Shown: in pieces, positions 18,452-27,900 of the stretch
How positions within the stretch are numbered: position 1 is the first letter of the stretch
Layout of the letters: each line of letters begins with the position of its first letter
From: a virus
Strand: one strand, 5' to 3'
Virus record (IMG/VR): IMGVR_UViG_3300025853_000133
Location: 1-50,740 of that record
Length of the DNA stretch: 50,740 bases
Notes under the pieces: generated by a model
What the model was told of the DNA's origin: nothing
The model's input: the letters and a program-made list of their open reading frames with translations, nothing else
The model's database searches: none
Program-made: the position numbers and the translations under genes

Positions 18452-18633
18452 TTCTTTGGTCTCCTTACGCGATACTCAAAGTTTGGATGAAATTCTGGCA
18501 CCTCGCATGGTTGCCAGACTGTACTCGAACCATAGTTCGTGGCCCCTGGTCTGACCCTAAACTCTAGCTTATGCCCATCTGCGTAGTCTCGAAGAGCTTG
18601 CGCATGTTGATGCGGTTTGAGCTTACAGGTCAT
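18448..18633 (-). CDS. Small basic phage protein, function unknown
   Basis: 61 residues, basic, with aromatic residues near the end (EFHPNFEYRVRRPKK). The start ATG overlaps the last codons of the helicase gene by 11 bases, and the stop overlaps the next start by four. The ribosome site is weak, so translation may depend on coupling to the helicase. No family is recognised. Confidence 0.5.
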   Translation of the reverse strand: MTCKLKPHQHAQALRDYADGHKLEFRVRPGATNYGSSTVWQPCEVPEFHPNFEYRVRRPKK

Positions 18634-20152
18634 ACCGATACCGACTTTCTGAATCTACAATATGTAGGTTCTTTTTAGTTCTTGTGACTGCTGTGTAGAA
18701 CACACGATGTTCATCGTCTGGGTTTTCTTGCAAGGTCTTGTAAGGCATGAAGCCCATGTCAGACAGCAGCACGATGTTTTCATCTTCTCCGCCTTTCATG
18801 CGGTGAATAGTGCTCAGTTTTACCGCGGGGGCTGTTGTTATTTTGCCCCGGCGTTTGATCGCCCCAAGATATTGCCGGTCGTCTGTTGACAGATTGACAA
18901 CATCTTCTGCATCCATCTCTTTTGGAGCAAGCAGGCCGTGGTTATCTTTAAGCTCTGAGAAAGACACTGGCTGATTATGGTCTAGTTCGTCCAGTGTTTT
19001 GGACATACCTGCTTTGACTGTGGCTTTTTCGCCACGCTTGGGACAGTTTTCATACAAAATTTTAGCCTCGTCTGCGGTAATTAGCTCACCGTTTTGAAGA
19101 TCCTGCCACACCCTCATGCTGTTCAGCAGCCCTTCGTCAAAACTTAGTGTACCATTTTTGGTATAGATCACCCCGTCCTGGCGCAGTGTGTCACTAAGCA
19201 TGTTTAAATTTTTTGTGGTTCTCGACATGATGGTCCACGAACCTTGGTTCATGTCGATCTCATCAACACTCATGTGGTGATGGATTTCACCGTCATGATC
19301 CGTAGACTTCCATTCTTTTGGTTGACGCACAGAAATACGTTTAGCAAGTTTAGCGGCTAAATCATGTACGCTTTTCGGTACGCGATAAGACTGCTGCAGC
19401 ACCCTGGTGTTTTCGGTAACGCCCAACATGTAGCGCACATCAACGCCTGTGTACCTGAAGATAGCTTGGTCGTCGTCCCCAGCATACCAGATACGTTTAG
19501 CGTGTTTCTTTAATACATTGACTTGTTGCCATTGCAACGGAGTCAGGTCCTGAGCTTCATCGACAATCAGGACGTCGATCCTTGGACTTAGCTCCCGCTC
19601 GACCATCAATCGAATCATGTCTGTGAAGTCGTGTTTCCCGGTCTGCTCTTTGTACTTGTTATAAATAACATCCAGCTTTTGAAGCAGCGGCCATTTAATG
19701 CTGTGGTCACCGTTGTCGTTGTACTCTTGATCCAGGGTCACACAGCGCATCTGCGACCGATTAATTAAGGTCAGATACTTATTGCCTTCTTTGGCTGACA
19801 TCTGAAGAACTCCGTCCTCGTCGTAGACGTTACGGTTGTCAAACACCATGCCCATCTCTGCCCCGATTTGTTTTAAGTCGTAGATGCCTATGATTTCTTC
19901 TTTGCGCAGCCCTAGCAGTTGAAAGCCCATTGAATGCAGCGTTCTAAAGAATGGTACGTCAATTTCTTTTAAGTTAAACGCAGCCCCGGCCCGTTCACGC
20001 GCTTCATGAATAGCCTTTCGGCTAAATGAAACAAACGCAATACGGTCTGGAGGTGTGCCGTTAGACAGCTCTTTCCGAATGATTTCCATTAAGGTGTAGG
20101 TTTTCCCGCAGCCGGGAGGCCCAAAAATTAGGCATTCAGTCTTGTCTTTCAT
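18623..20152 (-). CDS. SF1 DNA helicase (UvrD/Rep/Dda-like)
   Basis: 509 residues. Motifs are Walker A GPPGCGKT (11-18), motif Ia FVSFSRKA, Walker B VLIVDEAQD (about 194-202), motif III WYAGDDDQAIFR (about 222-233), motif V LSTIHRMKGGE and motif VI FYTAVTRTKKNLHIV. This is an ATP-driven 3'-5' or Dda-type helicase, probably for replication fork unwinding or recombination with the phage polymerase and primase. I chose ATG 20152 because the longer frame begins with TTG inside the upstream HTH gene and the Walker A site is then at the normal distance from the start. It overlaps the HTH gene by 17 bases. Confidence 0.9.
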   Translation of the reverse strand: MKDKTECLIFGPPGCGKTYTLMEIIRKELSNGTPPDRIAFVSFSRKAIHEARERAGAAFNLKEIDVPFFRTLHSMGFQLLGLRKEEIIGIYDLKQIGAEMGMVFDNRNVYDEDGVLQMSAKEGNKYLTLINRSQMRCVTLDQEYNDNGDHSIKWPLLQKLDVIYNKYKEQTGKHDFTDMIRLMVERELSPRIDVLIVDEAQDLTPLQWQQVNVLKKHAKRIWYAGDDDQAIFRYTGVDVRYMLGVTENTRVLQQSYRVPKSVHDLAAKLAKRISVRQPKEWKSTDHDGEIHHHMSVDEIDMNQGSWTIMSRTTKNLNMLSDTLRQDGVIYTKNGTLSFDEGLLNSMRVWQDLQNGELITADEAKILYENCPKRGEKATVKAGMSKTLDELDHNQPVSFSELKDNHGLLAPKEMDAEDVVNLSTDDRQYLGAIKRRGKITTAPAVKLSTIHRMKGGEDENIVLLSDMGFMPYKTLQENPDDEHRVFYTAVTRTKKNLHIVDSESRYRYDL

Positions 20153-20336
20153 TTGTCCGTACCCTGTCTTCCATCCATTCTTCAATATCTTTTTCTCGCC
20201 ACCGGATCATGCGCTCGCTGATCTTGTACGCTGCTGGGAGAAAGCCAACCTTTCGCCAACGCCAAACCGTAGAGCGGCTGACCCCTAGCATGGTTGCGAC
20301 CTCGTTCACTTTTAAATACCGATCAGAAGATTGCAT
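20136..20336 (-). CDS. AlpA/excisionase-like helix-turn-helix protein
   Basis: 66 residues. LKVNEVATMLGVSRSTVWRW is a MerR/AlpA-type helix-turn-helix, followed by the wing-like ERMIRWREKDIEEWMED. Such proteins are phage transcription regulators or directionality factors. AGGAGGAGA lies just upstream of the ATG, which overlaps the primase stop by 14 bases. No integrase is visible in the window, so a regulatory role in the replication block is more likely than excision. Confidence 0.75.
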   Translation of the reverse strand: MQSSDRYLKVNEVATMLGVSRSTVWRWRKVGFLPAAYKISERMIRWREKDIEEWMEDRVRTNERQD

Positions 20337-21852
20337 TGAACTCTCCTCCTGTTGGTAATTCGACTTCTGAATCTTTCACCTCGTCTATCCACCAGACACG
20401 AGTCTTCTTCCAGTCACCCTTGTCAGTCTTGTACTGGAAGTTTTTGTTGCACTCTTCATCCCCGTTCATTTCTTTTAACCTCTCTTGCATCTGTGGTCGG
20501 GTGTATTTCGTAAAGCCTCGCTGCCTCAGAAACTCTTGTAAGCCTTTGATCTTGAAATAAGTTTTGCCATCCTCGGTCCAGGGCTTGCCAAGCTCCAGCT
20601 CCTCTGGGGACATTGCACGAATCCTGGAAGTACAGAAAGTGAAAACAAGTTCTTTGAACTGGCCCGCCGTGGTCAGTTCTTCCGGCACTTCAATCGTGGT
20701 GGCGTTCATCATCATCTCGTTGACCATTGGTTGCCAGTCACTGGGCTTCAGCAATGGCGGCATGTAGTTAAGCTGCTCCATACATGCTTCTTGAAACTGT
20801 AAAGGAATCTGCAGTTGCTTAGTCGAAAGCTCTAGGCGTTTACCGTCTACATCTAAAAAGTACAGCCGTGGTTCTGATAGCAAGATCGTCAGGCCACTAA
20901 TGCTCGGCATCGTATCGTCGTGTTTGCCGATACCAAACTGGCGAGACTTACATAATGACTTGTTGCAATGAGAGCAAAGCGGTTCTTCTTTACACTGATA
21001 CCCATAATCTTTCTTATCGAGCTGCCCCTGGATCTGCACAATCTCTGTTGCAGGAAGCGGTGGTGTGCAGTGTTTCTGGTTGATCTCTTCAAGGTGCGAC
21101 TTCCAAGCCTCTGGGTACTTCATCTTGAGGTAGGTGCCCACGTTGAACATCACTTTGTTGCGCGTCCCTTCAGGAATGCCATTGTTCAAGAAAAGTTGAA
21201 GACACGGTGGCGCGTCAGAAAACAACTCCCGCTGTGTGCCAAAGTCGATCTTCTCCAGGTCAGATAGACCAACCCTGGTCTGTTCAACCAGGTCAAGGAA
21301 CTGTTCTAGCTCAAGCCCGTCACCGTTTGCTTGCACCGCGTAACGTGTGGTGGACTCAGCCTCAAAGTATGGCAGGTTAATAAAGTTACCAACGTCGCCC
21401 CGTTCCACCAGGATCTGGTCTTGCTTTGGGAAAATCTCACAACCTGCATGGCCGATAGCCGCAGCAATTTCAATCAGGTACTCCCGCACATCAACGGCCA
21501 AGTACCAGTCATCAAGAAACAAGAACAGGTGGGCACCGCCAGACTTAGAGCGGCACACGATCATCGGAGCTTTGAGCTGCTCCAGTTTTTTAACGAGCCT
21601 CTGGTGGTCAATTGGATAGGTGTCAATATCAATGGCACCAAACTTACATTTATTGTCGTCACGAATAGGGATCGCGCCAATGCCCGCTTTACCAGACAGG
21701 TGCTCTGAAATGTTTTGCTCGGTCAACGGCTCGCGGACCACGAAACTTTTCGCTTCGGTCTTTCCGTTCCGCCGTGTGTTCCCGACTGTAGTGTGCCCAT
21801 GAGCCGCGGTCGATCCCTCAAACGCCTCCATGAACCGTTTTACATTTGACAT
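20323..21852 (-). CDS. Archaeo-eukaryotic-type primase (AEP superfamily)
   Basis: 509 residues. The AEP catalytic pattern is present: FGAIDIDTYP with D75 and D77, SKSGGAHLFLF with H108, and EIFPKQ with E139. A conserved NFINLPYF follows. A Cys-rich metal-binding patch, CKEEPLCSHCNKSLC, lies near residues 288-302, followed by a C-terminal region with no clear helicase motif. The N-terminal half resembles the primase of TOTE-type conflict elements and several marine phages (family knowledge). It would make primers for the family A polymerase. It is preceded by an intrinsic terminator and ends overlapping the HTH gene. Confidence 0.8.
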   Translation of the reverse strand: MSNVKRFMEAFEGSTAAHGHTTVGNTRRNGKTEAKSFVVREPLTEQNISEHLSGKAGIGAIPIRDDNKCKFGAIDIDTYPIDHQRLVKKLEQLKAPMIVCRSKSGGAHLFLFLDDWYLAVDVREYLIEIAAAIGHAGCEIFPKQDQILVERGDVGNFINLPYFEAESTTRYAVQANGDGLELEQFLDLVEQTRVGLSDLEKIDFGTQRELFSDAPPCLQLFLNNGIPEGTRNKVMFNVGTYLKMKYPEAWKSHLEEINQKHCTPPLPATEIVQIQGQLDKKDYGYQCKEEPLCSHCNKSLCKSRQFGIGKHDDTMPSISGLTILLSEPRLYFLDVDGKRLELSTKQLQIPLQFQEACMEQLNYMPPLLKPSDWQPMVNEMMMNATTIEVPEELTTAGQFKELVFTFCTSRIRAMSPEELELGKPWTEDGKTYFKIKGLQEFLRQRGFTKYTRPQMQERLKEMNGDEECNKNFQYKTDKGDWKKTRVWWIDEVKDSEVELPTGGEFNAIF

Positions 21853-21863
21853 AACTCCCCCGT

Positions 21864-21886
21864 AAAAGAGGGGGCCGAAGCCCCCT
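21864..21886 (-). terminator. Intrinsic terminator inside the leftward replication module
   Basis: On the minus strand a 7-bp stem AGGGGGC/GCCCCCT closes a TTCG tetraloop and is followed by CTTTT. It lies directly after the stop of the 261-residue gene at 21893 and before the primase start at 21852. It should lower readthrough, so the first two genes of the module would be expressed more than polymerase, helicase and primase. Confidence 0.75.
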
Positions 21887-21892
21887 TAACAA

Positions 21893-22678
21893 TCAAAAGA
21901 CTTCTGGTTGTTCCCGACGCTCTTCGTCGAGTACGTCCTCTGCGACAGCTTTCGCTTCGCCGCTCATGATTGATTTACGGAAGTTAATGGCCGCTTCAAG
22001 CAGCTCTTTGTCTTCAACAAACCCGTCGTTGTTGACGGTCCAGTTGAACCAGGTGCCCTGGTCGTTAGACTCTTCGATGGCAGAAAGCTTCCACTTCGTG
22101 CCGAAGAGTGGTGGTGAGACTAGCTCACCAGTTTTAGGATGCTTAATAGTCAGCATCTTAATCTGTGTCTTCCAACGACGGGAGACTTTAAGGCCAGACG
22201 ACTTCATGTCGATAATGCCGAAGCCAGGGATGCCTGAGTCATCCAGGATCAAGCAGTAGTGCTGATCGGATTTAACAAGCTCGTTGCCGTCAGGAAGGAT
22301 TTCCTTGGCACCGGTCCGTGTGGTGCGAGCGATATCTGGGTTATCCTTAGACATTTCACCCAGGAATCCGCCGCCCATTTCGCGTGGCTTGAACATCAGG
22401 TACTTAGTTTCCTGATAGCAAGGCACAACAGTGACGCCCTCTTCGCCGTCCCAGGATTGTCCCGTAACAGTGTTGAAGATGTCCCCTTGGGACGCGCCAG
22501 GAATGAAAGACGGATCAGACTTTTTAATCTGAGGCGACATTGCCTGGATTAGGCGGACGAAAGGAATTTGTAGGTCAGACGTATCATAGTCGAGACCAAC
22601 ACCCTGATGCTCTGACAGTAAATCGAGAACATCTGTGCTTGGAAGCTGTGCTTCCGCTTTTTTTGCTACTTCACCCAT
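21893..22678 (-). CDS. Candidate ssDNA-binding / replication accessory protein
   Basis: 261 residues. It has a beta-rich middle (QIPFVRLIQAMSPQIKKSDP, VTVVPCYQETKYLMFKPRE, FGTKWKLSAIEES) and an acidic C-terminal tail (AVAEDVLDEERREQPEVF), as in many phage ssDNA-binding proteins. It sits at the head of the replication module before a terminator, so it may be made in large amounts, which also suits an SSB. I recall similar proteins beside polymerase genes in other phages; the assignment is inference and no OB-fold can be proven by eye. The start has a ribosome site AGGAAG. Confidence 0.5.
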   Translation of the reverse strand: MGEVAKKAEAQLPSTDVLDLLSEHQGVGLDYDTSDLQIPFVRLIQAMSPQIKKSDPSFIPGASQGDIFNTVTGQSWDGEEGVTVVPCYQETKYLMFKPREMGGGFLGEMSKDNPDIARTTRTGAKEILPDGNELVKSDQHYCLILDDSGIPGFGIIDMKSSGLKVSRRWKTQIKMLTIKHPKTGELVSPPLFGTKWKLSAIEESNDQGTWFNWTVNNDGFVEDKELLEAAINFRKSIMSGEAKAVAEDVLDEERREQPEVF

Positions 22679-22681
22679 AGG

Positions 22682-23239
22682 TTACTTCCTCTTTATATCT
22701 GCAGTTTTAGCGACGTATGCGCCGAACATGTCTAGGTCGATAGGCAGACCTTTCTCTACGCGCTCTTTAACGAACGCCTTCAAGGTCATCGAATGAATGT
22801 GAGTCTTGGACTCTGGATGGAATCCACGCTGTTCAAGATCGAGCATGATTGAATGAGCAGTGTCATCCTCCCCGCGTCCGAAGGACAAAATTACATCGTT
22901 TTTAATTATGTCATCCAGTCCGTTGTCTCTCAGCCATTGATGTGCTTCTGCACGACGATCCTGTGGGATTGAAGCAGAAACGAATGGTTTCAGGGTTACG
23001 GATACGTCACCAACGTCGATTCGGTCAACGCTCATCTGATCCATCAAAGCAGGGATAGCATCAGTCTGTAGCTTATGCTTTTCTTGCTTCAATTTTTTGA
23101 GATGTTGCTCCGCGATGTCGAGTTCTTTATTTAATTCCTCGACTTGACGAACCAGGTTAGACAAAGATTTTGTCGTCTTTGCATCCACTTCAGTTAACGC
23201 ATCTGCTGCGTCAAGCATTTCTTCAAAGAAGTCAGTCAT
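22682..23239 (-). CDS. Coiled-coil protein of the replication module, function unknown
   Basis: About 185 residues from ATG 23239, which has AGAGG upstream. The frame stays open further upstream across the divergent promoter region, but those codons are unlikely to be used. Residues about 20-65 form a coiled coil (LVRQVEELNKELDIAEQHLK). It is the first gene of the leftward replication block and four bases ahead of the candidate SSB. Position and shape would suit a DNA-end or nuclease-modulating protein, but no family is recognised. Confidence 0.55.
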   Translation of the reverse strand: MTDFFEEMLDAADALTEVDAKTTKSLSNLVRQVEELNKELDIAEQHLKKLKQEKHKLQTDAIPALMDQMSVDRIDVGDVSVTLKPFVSASIPQDRRAEAHQWLRDNGLDDIIKNDVILSFGRGEDDTAHSIMLDLEQRGFHPESKTHIHSMTLKAFVKERVEKGLPIDLDMFGAYVAKTADIKRK

Positions 23240-23264
23240 CAAGTATATCCTCTTCAGGGGTTGA

Positions 23265-23306
23265 TTGAATGTGTTGAAACATTGTGCTAATGTCTGAAAC
23301 ACAATG
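23265..23306 (+). promoter_or_regulatory. Divergent control region with a promoter inside an inverted repeat
   Basis: A sigma70-like promoter for the rightward helicase: -35 TTGAAT (23265-23270), a 17-base spacer and -10 TAATGT (23288-23293). The -10 lies between the arms of an inverted repeat CATTGTG (23280-23286) and CACAATG (23300-23306), and the heptamer TGAAACA occurs twice 20 bases apart (23275-23281 and 23295-23301). A bound regulator would block this promoter. The 87-base gap between the divergent starts probably also serves the leftward genes. Confidence 0.5.
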
Positions 23307-23326
23307 CAACCATAAGAGGGAATGGG

Positions 23327-24778
23327 ATGCCTGTCAACTATATTTTTAAAACTAATCCATACGCGCATCAGAAAGATGCATTAGAGAAGAGCATAGGGAA
23401 AAGAAGCTACGCCTTTTTTATGGAAATGGGAACTGGTAAATCGAAGTTGTTGATCGACACGATTGCCAACACAGAGAACCTCAAGTTCGTGTGTATCCTT
23501 GCTCCAAAAGGTGTGTATCACAACTGGGTCAACAAAGAGATACCCGATCATTTCCCCGACGAGATACCGCACCGTGTTATACAGTGGCGAGCGCAACCGA
23601 CGAAAGAACAAAAGAAAGAGATGCAGTCGGTGGCAGAGCCGTTTGAAGGTGTGACCATGTGGGTCATGAATGTCGAGTCTTTGTCTACGAAGCGAGGCAA
23701 CCAGGCTCTCGGATGGCTTGCAGAGAAGTACGGGCAAGAGGGCTTGATCGCGATTGATGAGTCTACCACGATTAAAAATCCGAAGGCCAAGCGCACCAAG
23801 AACATAATTAAGGCAGCGCACATGTTCAAGTATCGACGAATCTTGACCGGTAGTCCCGTGACGCAATCGCCCCTGGACTTGTTCTCTCAGTGTGAGTTCC
23901 TCGGCCCTCGGTTCTTGGGTCATGACAGCTACTACACATTTCAGATGCGGTACGCAATTACACAAAGCCGGACGATGGGAGCGCACAGCTTTCAACAAAT
24001 TGTCGGGTACAGACACATAGAGGAGTTAACTGAAAAGGTGGACAGATTTGCATACAGAGTATTAAAGAAGGATTGTCTGGATCTCCCAGAGAAGACCTAC
24101 ACGGTCAGGAACGTATCGTTGACTGACGAACAGCGGCTGGCATACGTCGAGATACGAGACGAAGCTATGACTGTTTTAAACAACGAATTGATTTCTGTAA
24201 ATTCAATTATGACGCAAATGATAAGGTTACAGCAGGTTCTTTCAGGACATCTTAAAACTGACGACGGTAGAACCGTCGAGCTATCGAACAATCGGATACA
24301 AGCAGTGTTAGATATCCTTGAAGAAACCTCTGGAAAGGTTATCATTTGGTCAAGGTTCCGGTATGACATCGAAGCTCTACAAGCTGCAATCAGCAATAAA
24401 TTCGGTGATCGCTCTGTGGCTAGTTACTACGGTGACACCAAAGATGACGAGAGAAGAGAGGCCGTTCAGTCATTCCAGGACCCTAACTCGGAGTTGAGAT
24501 ACTTCATCGGCAACCCGCAGACCGCAGGGTATGGACTTACTTTGACGGAAGCAAACACGGTGATTTATTACGCCAACGACTTCAACCTGGAAACCAGGGT
24601 GCAATCTGAAGATCGTTGTCACCGTATCGGCCAGAAGAATCCGGTCACCTACGTTGACTTTATTACTCCCGGAACAATTGACGAGCGCATTGTGAAAGCA
24701 TTGCGTAAGAAGATTGATATTAGCGCAAAAGTATTAGGAGAGGAGGCCCGTGAATGGCTACAGCTAGCGCCGAAATGA
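23327..24778 (+). CDS. SF2 DNA helicase / translocase, SNF2-like
   Basis: 483 residues. Walker A is MEMGTGKSK (32-40), the Walker B position reads IAIDESTTIKN (D144, E145), motif III is ILTGSPV and motif VI is SEDRCHRIGQKN (about 427-438), which with NTVIYYANDFN is typical of SNF2-family ATPases. It probably moves on double-stranded DNA to remodel protein-DNA complexes or help replication and recombination. ATG 23327 has AAGAGGG upstream and follows the divergent promoter. It is transcribed away from the main replication block. Confidence 0.88.
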   Translation: MPVNYIFKTNPYAHQKDALEKSIGKRSYAFFMEMGTGKSKLLIDTIANTENLKFVCILAPKGVYHNWVNKEIPDHFPDEIPHRVIQWRAQPTKEQKKEMQSVAEPFEGVTMWVMNVESLSTKRGNQALGWLAEKYGQEGLIAIDESTTIKNPKAKRTKNIIKAAHMFKYRRILTGSPVTQSPLDLFSQCEFLGPRFLGHDSYYTFQMRYAITQSRTMGAHSFQQIVGYRHIEELTEKVDRFAYRVLKKDCLDLPEKTYTVRNVSLTDEQRLAYVEIRDEAMTVLNNELISVNSIMTQMIRLQQVLSGHLKTDDGRTVELSNNRIQAVLDILEETSGKVIIWSRFRYDIEALQAAISNKFGDRSVASYYGDTKDDERREAVQSFQDPNSELRYFIGNPQTAGYGLTLTEANTVIYYANDFNLETRVQSEDRCHRIGQKNPVTYVDFITPGTIDERIVKALRKKIDISAKVLGEEAREWLQLAPK

Positions 24779-24972
24779 AAGAGTGTATTAAGCAGATAAT
24801 GAGTTACAAGCAGGGGAGGAGTGAACTAGAAGAATCCATTGCCAAACTCAAAAATATATCTGGCCTATCAAGAGATGTCGTGAAAGTCTTTCTTACGAAC
24901 GTAAAGCGGGATAATATAGTGAAATTCCCAGCGCAGTTCAGAAAGAAACAACATGGCACAAAACTTAACTGA
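24754..24972 (+). CDS. Small helical phage protein, function unknown
   Basis: 72 residues, charged and helical (KQGRSELEESIAKLKNI), with a basic C-terminus (KFPAQFRKKQHG). A very strong ribosome site GGAGAGGAGG lies inside the end of the helicase gene, which this gene overlaps by 25 bases; its own end overlaps the next gene by 20. The site supports real translation. No family is recognised. Confidence 0.6.
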   Translation: MATASAEMKECIKQIMSYKQGRSELEESIAKLKNISGLSRDVVKVFLTNVKRDNIVKFPAQFRKKQHGTKLN

Positions 24973-27900
24973 TGTAACATCGCAAGGACTCGGGGGTGCT
25001 TTCGGAAACTTTTTCCGAGAGACCTCCGAAGATGTTGAGGGACTAGGCCGCGGAACCGCAGCTATCCCCGGAATTGTTTCTGAATACGCACAAGAAACCA
25101 CAGCCGCAGAAAAGGCAGAAGATGTCGTTGGCTTTGGTAAAGGAATGGTCGGAGCAATCGCTGAAGACCCCTTAACTTTCATCGCAGAATCCCTACCAAT
25201 CTACGGACAGTACGCCGCAGTCCGTGACTCCAACATGATGCTCGACGCTGCTAAAGAGGCGCGGGAGCGTGGCGACGAAGAAAGCGCAATTAACATGGAA
25301 GCACTGGCTGCAACAGCTATGCTTGGCGCAATCCCTATCATCGGTGGTGGACTACGAGCAGGTGCTCGCGGAGCTAGACGTGCTGGTGGATTAGAAACAC
25401 TACGCACTGGGCCAGAGATAGAGCAGCCATTATCTGATGAAACTGCTCCTGGAATCATGAGCGTGGATTACGATCAACAGGGCAACGTGATTGGTGGAGC
25501 ACCATCACCTACCTTCAACCTGTCTGCAAGAGAAAGCCGGTACATCAACGACTTTGACTACGACGAGATCGAGCCAGGCCGAGCGTTTGAGTCCGGTATT
25601 GCAAGCAGCGGGGTTCTGGGGGCAGGTCTCAAGAGACAGTCAAAAGGAAAAATGGTTGCTCTTGACGAGTTCCCAAGCTTTATCGAGGGCTTTGGTCTCT
25701 CTCGAACCGAGATGAATGACCTTATAAACGCGGCCCCCGGAGCTACAAAGAAGAGTAGAAAAGGCAACGAGGTCATCGACTTCCAGAAACTGGAAGAGAT
25801 TTTACCTTCAATCGATAGCAGCTTTAGAATGTTTGTGTCAGGGAAGCCAAACCTTCCTAACACTGGGTATGCATACACAGCCGATAACGCTGGATATAAA
25901 TTTGCTCAGTTAACAAATCGGACGGATGAACAACGTGTTATTACCTTGGCAGAACTTGACCCGAGAGAGATTAATCAAGGGGCTGTAATCGGTGCTCGAA
26001 TCAGCTCAGATGATGCAGACATCTTCAAGGTAAACAACCAATACCACTCATCATTCCAACGGATGGTCACCAGCCGAGACGAGTTTATTAATGACGATGG
26101 CACCCTTAAAACTGCGCAAGAAGTATTTGACGAGCTTCGCGCAAACAACTTAGACCTACCTGATCACTACAAAGATTTTGTGACAGAAACCTTAGACGCA
26201 ATTGAGCCAGATGCGTTAGATGCGATTGAAAAAAACCTTAAAAAAATAAACGTCCTGAATATGATGAGCCGCCCCGCTCGCGATAAAACACTTAAAGATC
26301 TGCCAGACGATGCGATTAGACGAGAAGTTCTGGACGATTTCTTTAAACAACTTGTTGTAGAAGTTGGTACTTGGGGGCCAAAAGAAGACTCACACTTTTT
26401 GAGTCAAGCAAATCTTGAAAACACACCTGGAATCCCAGCTAGCCCGGTATCTACCGCCGCATTGTCTCTTCCAGAAGACCTTGCTGTAGTTAAAAAGTTC
26501 GCGGACACACACAACCTGACTGAAATGTCGGACTGGGCTGACGACACTATCCGTCAACACCGACTAATGGAAACAGACACTGATGAAATGATGGATAGGA
26601 TTAGAAGAGAAACAGACTTCTTCAACCGTCCACGTTTTAGTCATGAAGAATTCAAGGGACGTTTTGATCGTGAGCTTGCACGGTTACAAGCCGAGGAAAA
26701 CAACACCGGCAAAGTCACAAGCTATGACATGGAAAAACTGGACGTGCTTCCTGACCCTGTTAGTCGAGTCTTAGACCGGATGAAAGACGCGATGTTTAAA
26801 GAGCAGGCAGTTTACAGGGATTACTTTACTTATGACCCTGAAGACTACTCTGAAAACATTCAGCGTAATATCGATTCAGTTGCACTTAAATATAGAGACG
26901 CTGCCAGAAGAGAGGAGGCATCCAATCCAAATCTTCAGCCTTCGTCACCTCAAGGTCGTCCAAGCGAACACTCTAACTTTAGGGTGCAAGATCCCCACTC
27001 CGCGCAGGCTACTGCAGGTTTCGTCAGAACAGACGGTACTCAGGTCTTGTTCATGCCTGGCCGACAATTTGGCCCGGATGATATTGGTAGAGACATTGAA
27101 GTCAGCAGGGTCGTGGCAGAGCAAGCTATTAATCAACCCGCCGTACCCTGGGCTGGGTTACCTGTGGCAGGAGTTCTTGATGGACGTTCGGTTCTGGAAC
27201 TTCAAAACGATCTTCGAGGCAATGCAGTCAAGGACAACTACGGAACAGTTGAAGATGGCAAAGTGTTGAGAGCGGTTAGTGAGGCAGTCAGCAACCTTGC
27301 GTTTGAAGATCAAGTCAACAGAAACGTCGTCAATGCTTTGAACTTGCTTCCAAAAGCGTCTAATGCAGAGGCTATTTTAAGTCCTTCGCTCGGCGCTTTT
27401 AAAGCTTTGCAAGCTCCTCACCGTCTAACAAAAAGAGATGGCAGAGGAAACATTACTCAAAACGTATACACAAGAACTTTTAACAAGTTTATGAACTCCC
27501 CTGACGTTAATATTGCTAGTTTGTTGAAAGAAATTGACAACGACAATGCAAACAAAAAAGGTCAAAGCCCATACTTCAAAGACCTTCGCACAATTGAAGA
27601 GGGCCTCAAAGCAATTGATAAACTACGCGACTCCAAAGGATACATCGATCAGTCGAAAGTAACAGGTGAGTTTTACGATCAGTACCTTGCAACTGGCGCA
27701 CCTTTTATTGAAGCACTGACCAGAAACCGTAACCTGTACCCCTCACTGAATGACCAGAACTTTGATAGAGAGTTTGTTAAATCTCCAACAAATATGTTGC
27801 ATTACTTTACCGACGAACGGCTAAACGCGGAGGTTATGCAAACTACAGACCCTGATTCTAAAGTTAAAATTTCAGATGAGCTTGGCAACACTCTTGGTGT

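Noticed and set aside
22682-23368. Longer start for the coiled-coil protein, giving 228 residues
   Set aside because: The extra 43 codons run across the divergent promoter and repeats and have no ribosome site; ATG 23239 has a good one.
23381-24016. 211-residue frame antisense to the SF2 helicase
   Set aside because: It is fully inside a gene with all helicase motifs on the other strand and has no ribosome site or recognisable domain.
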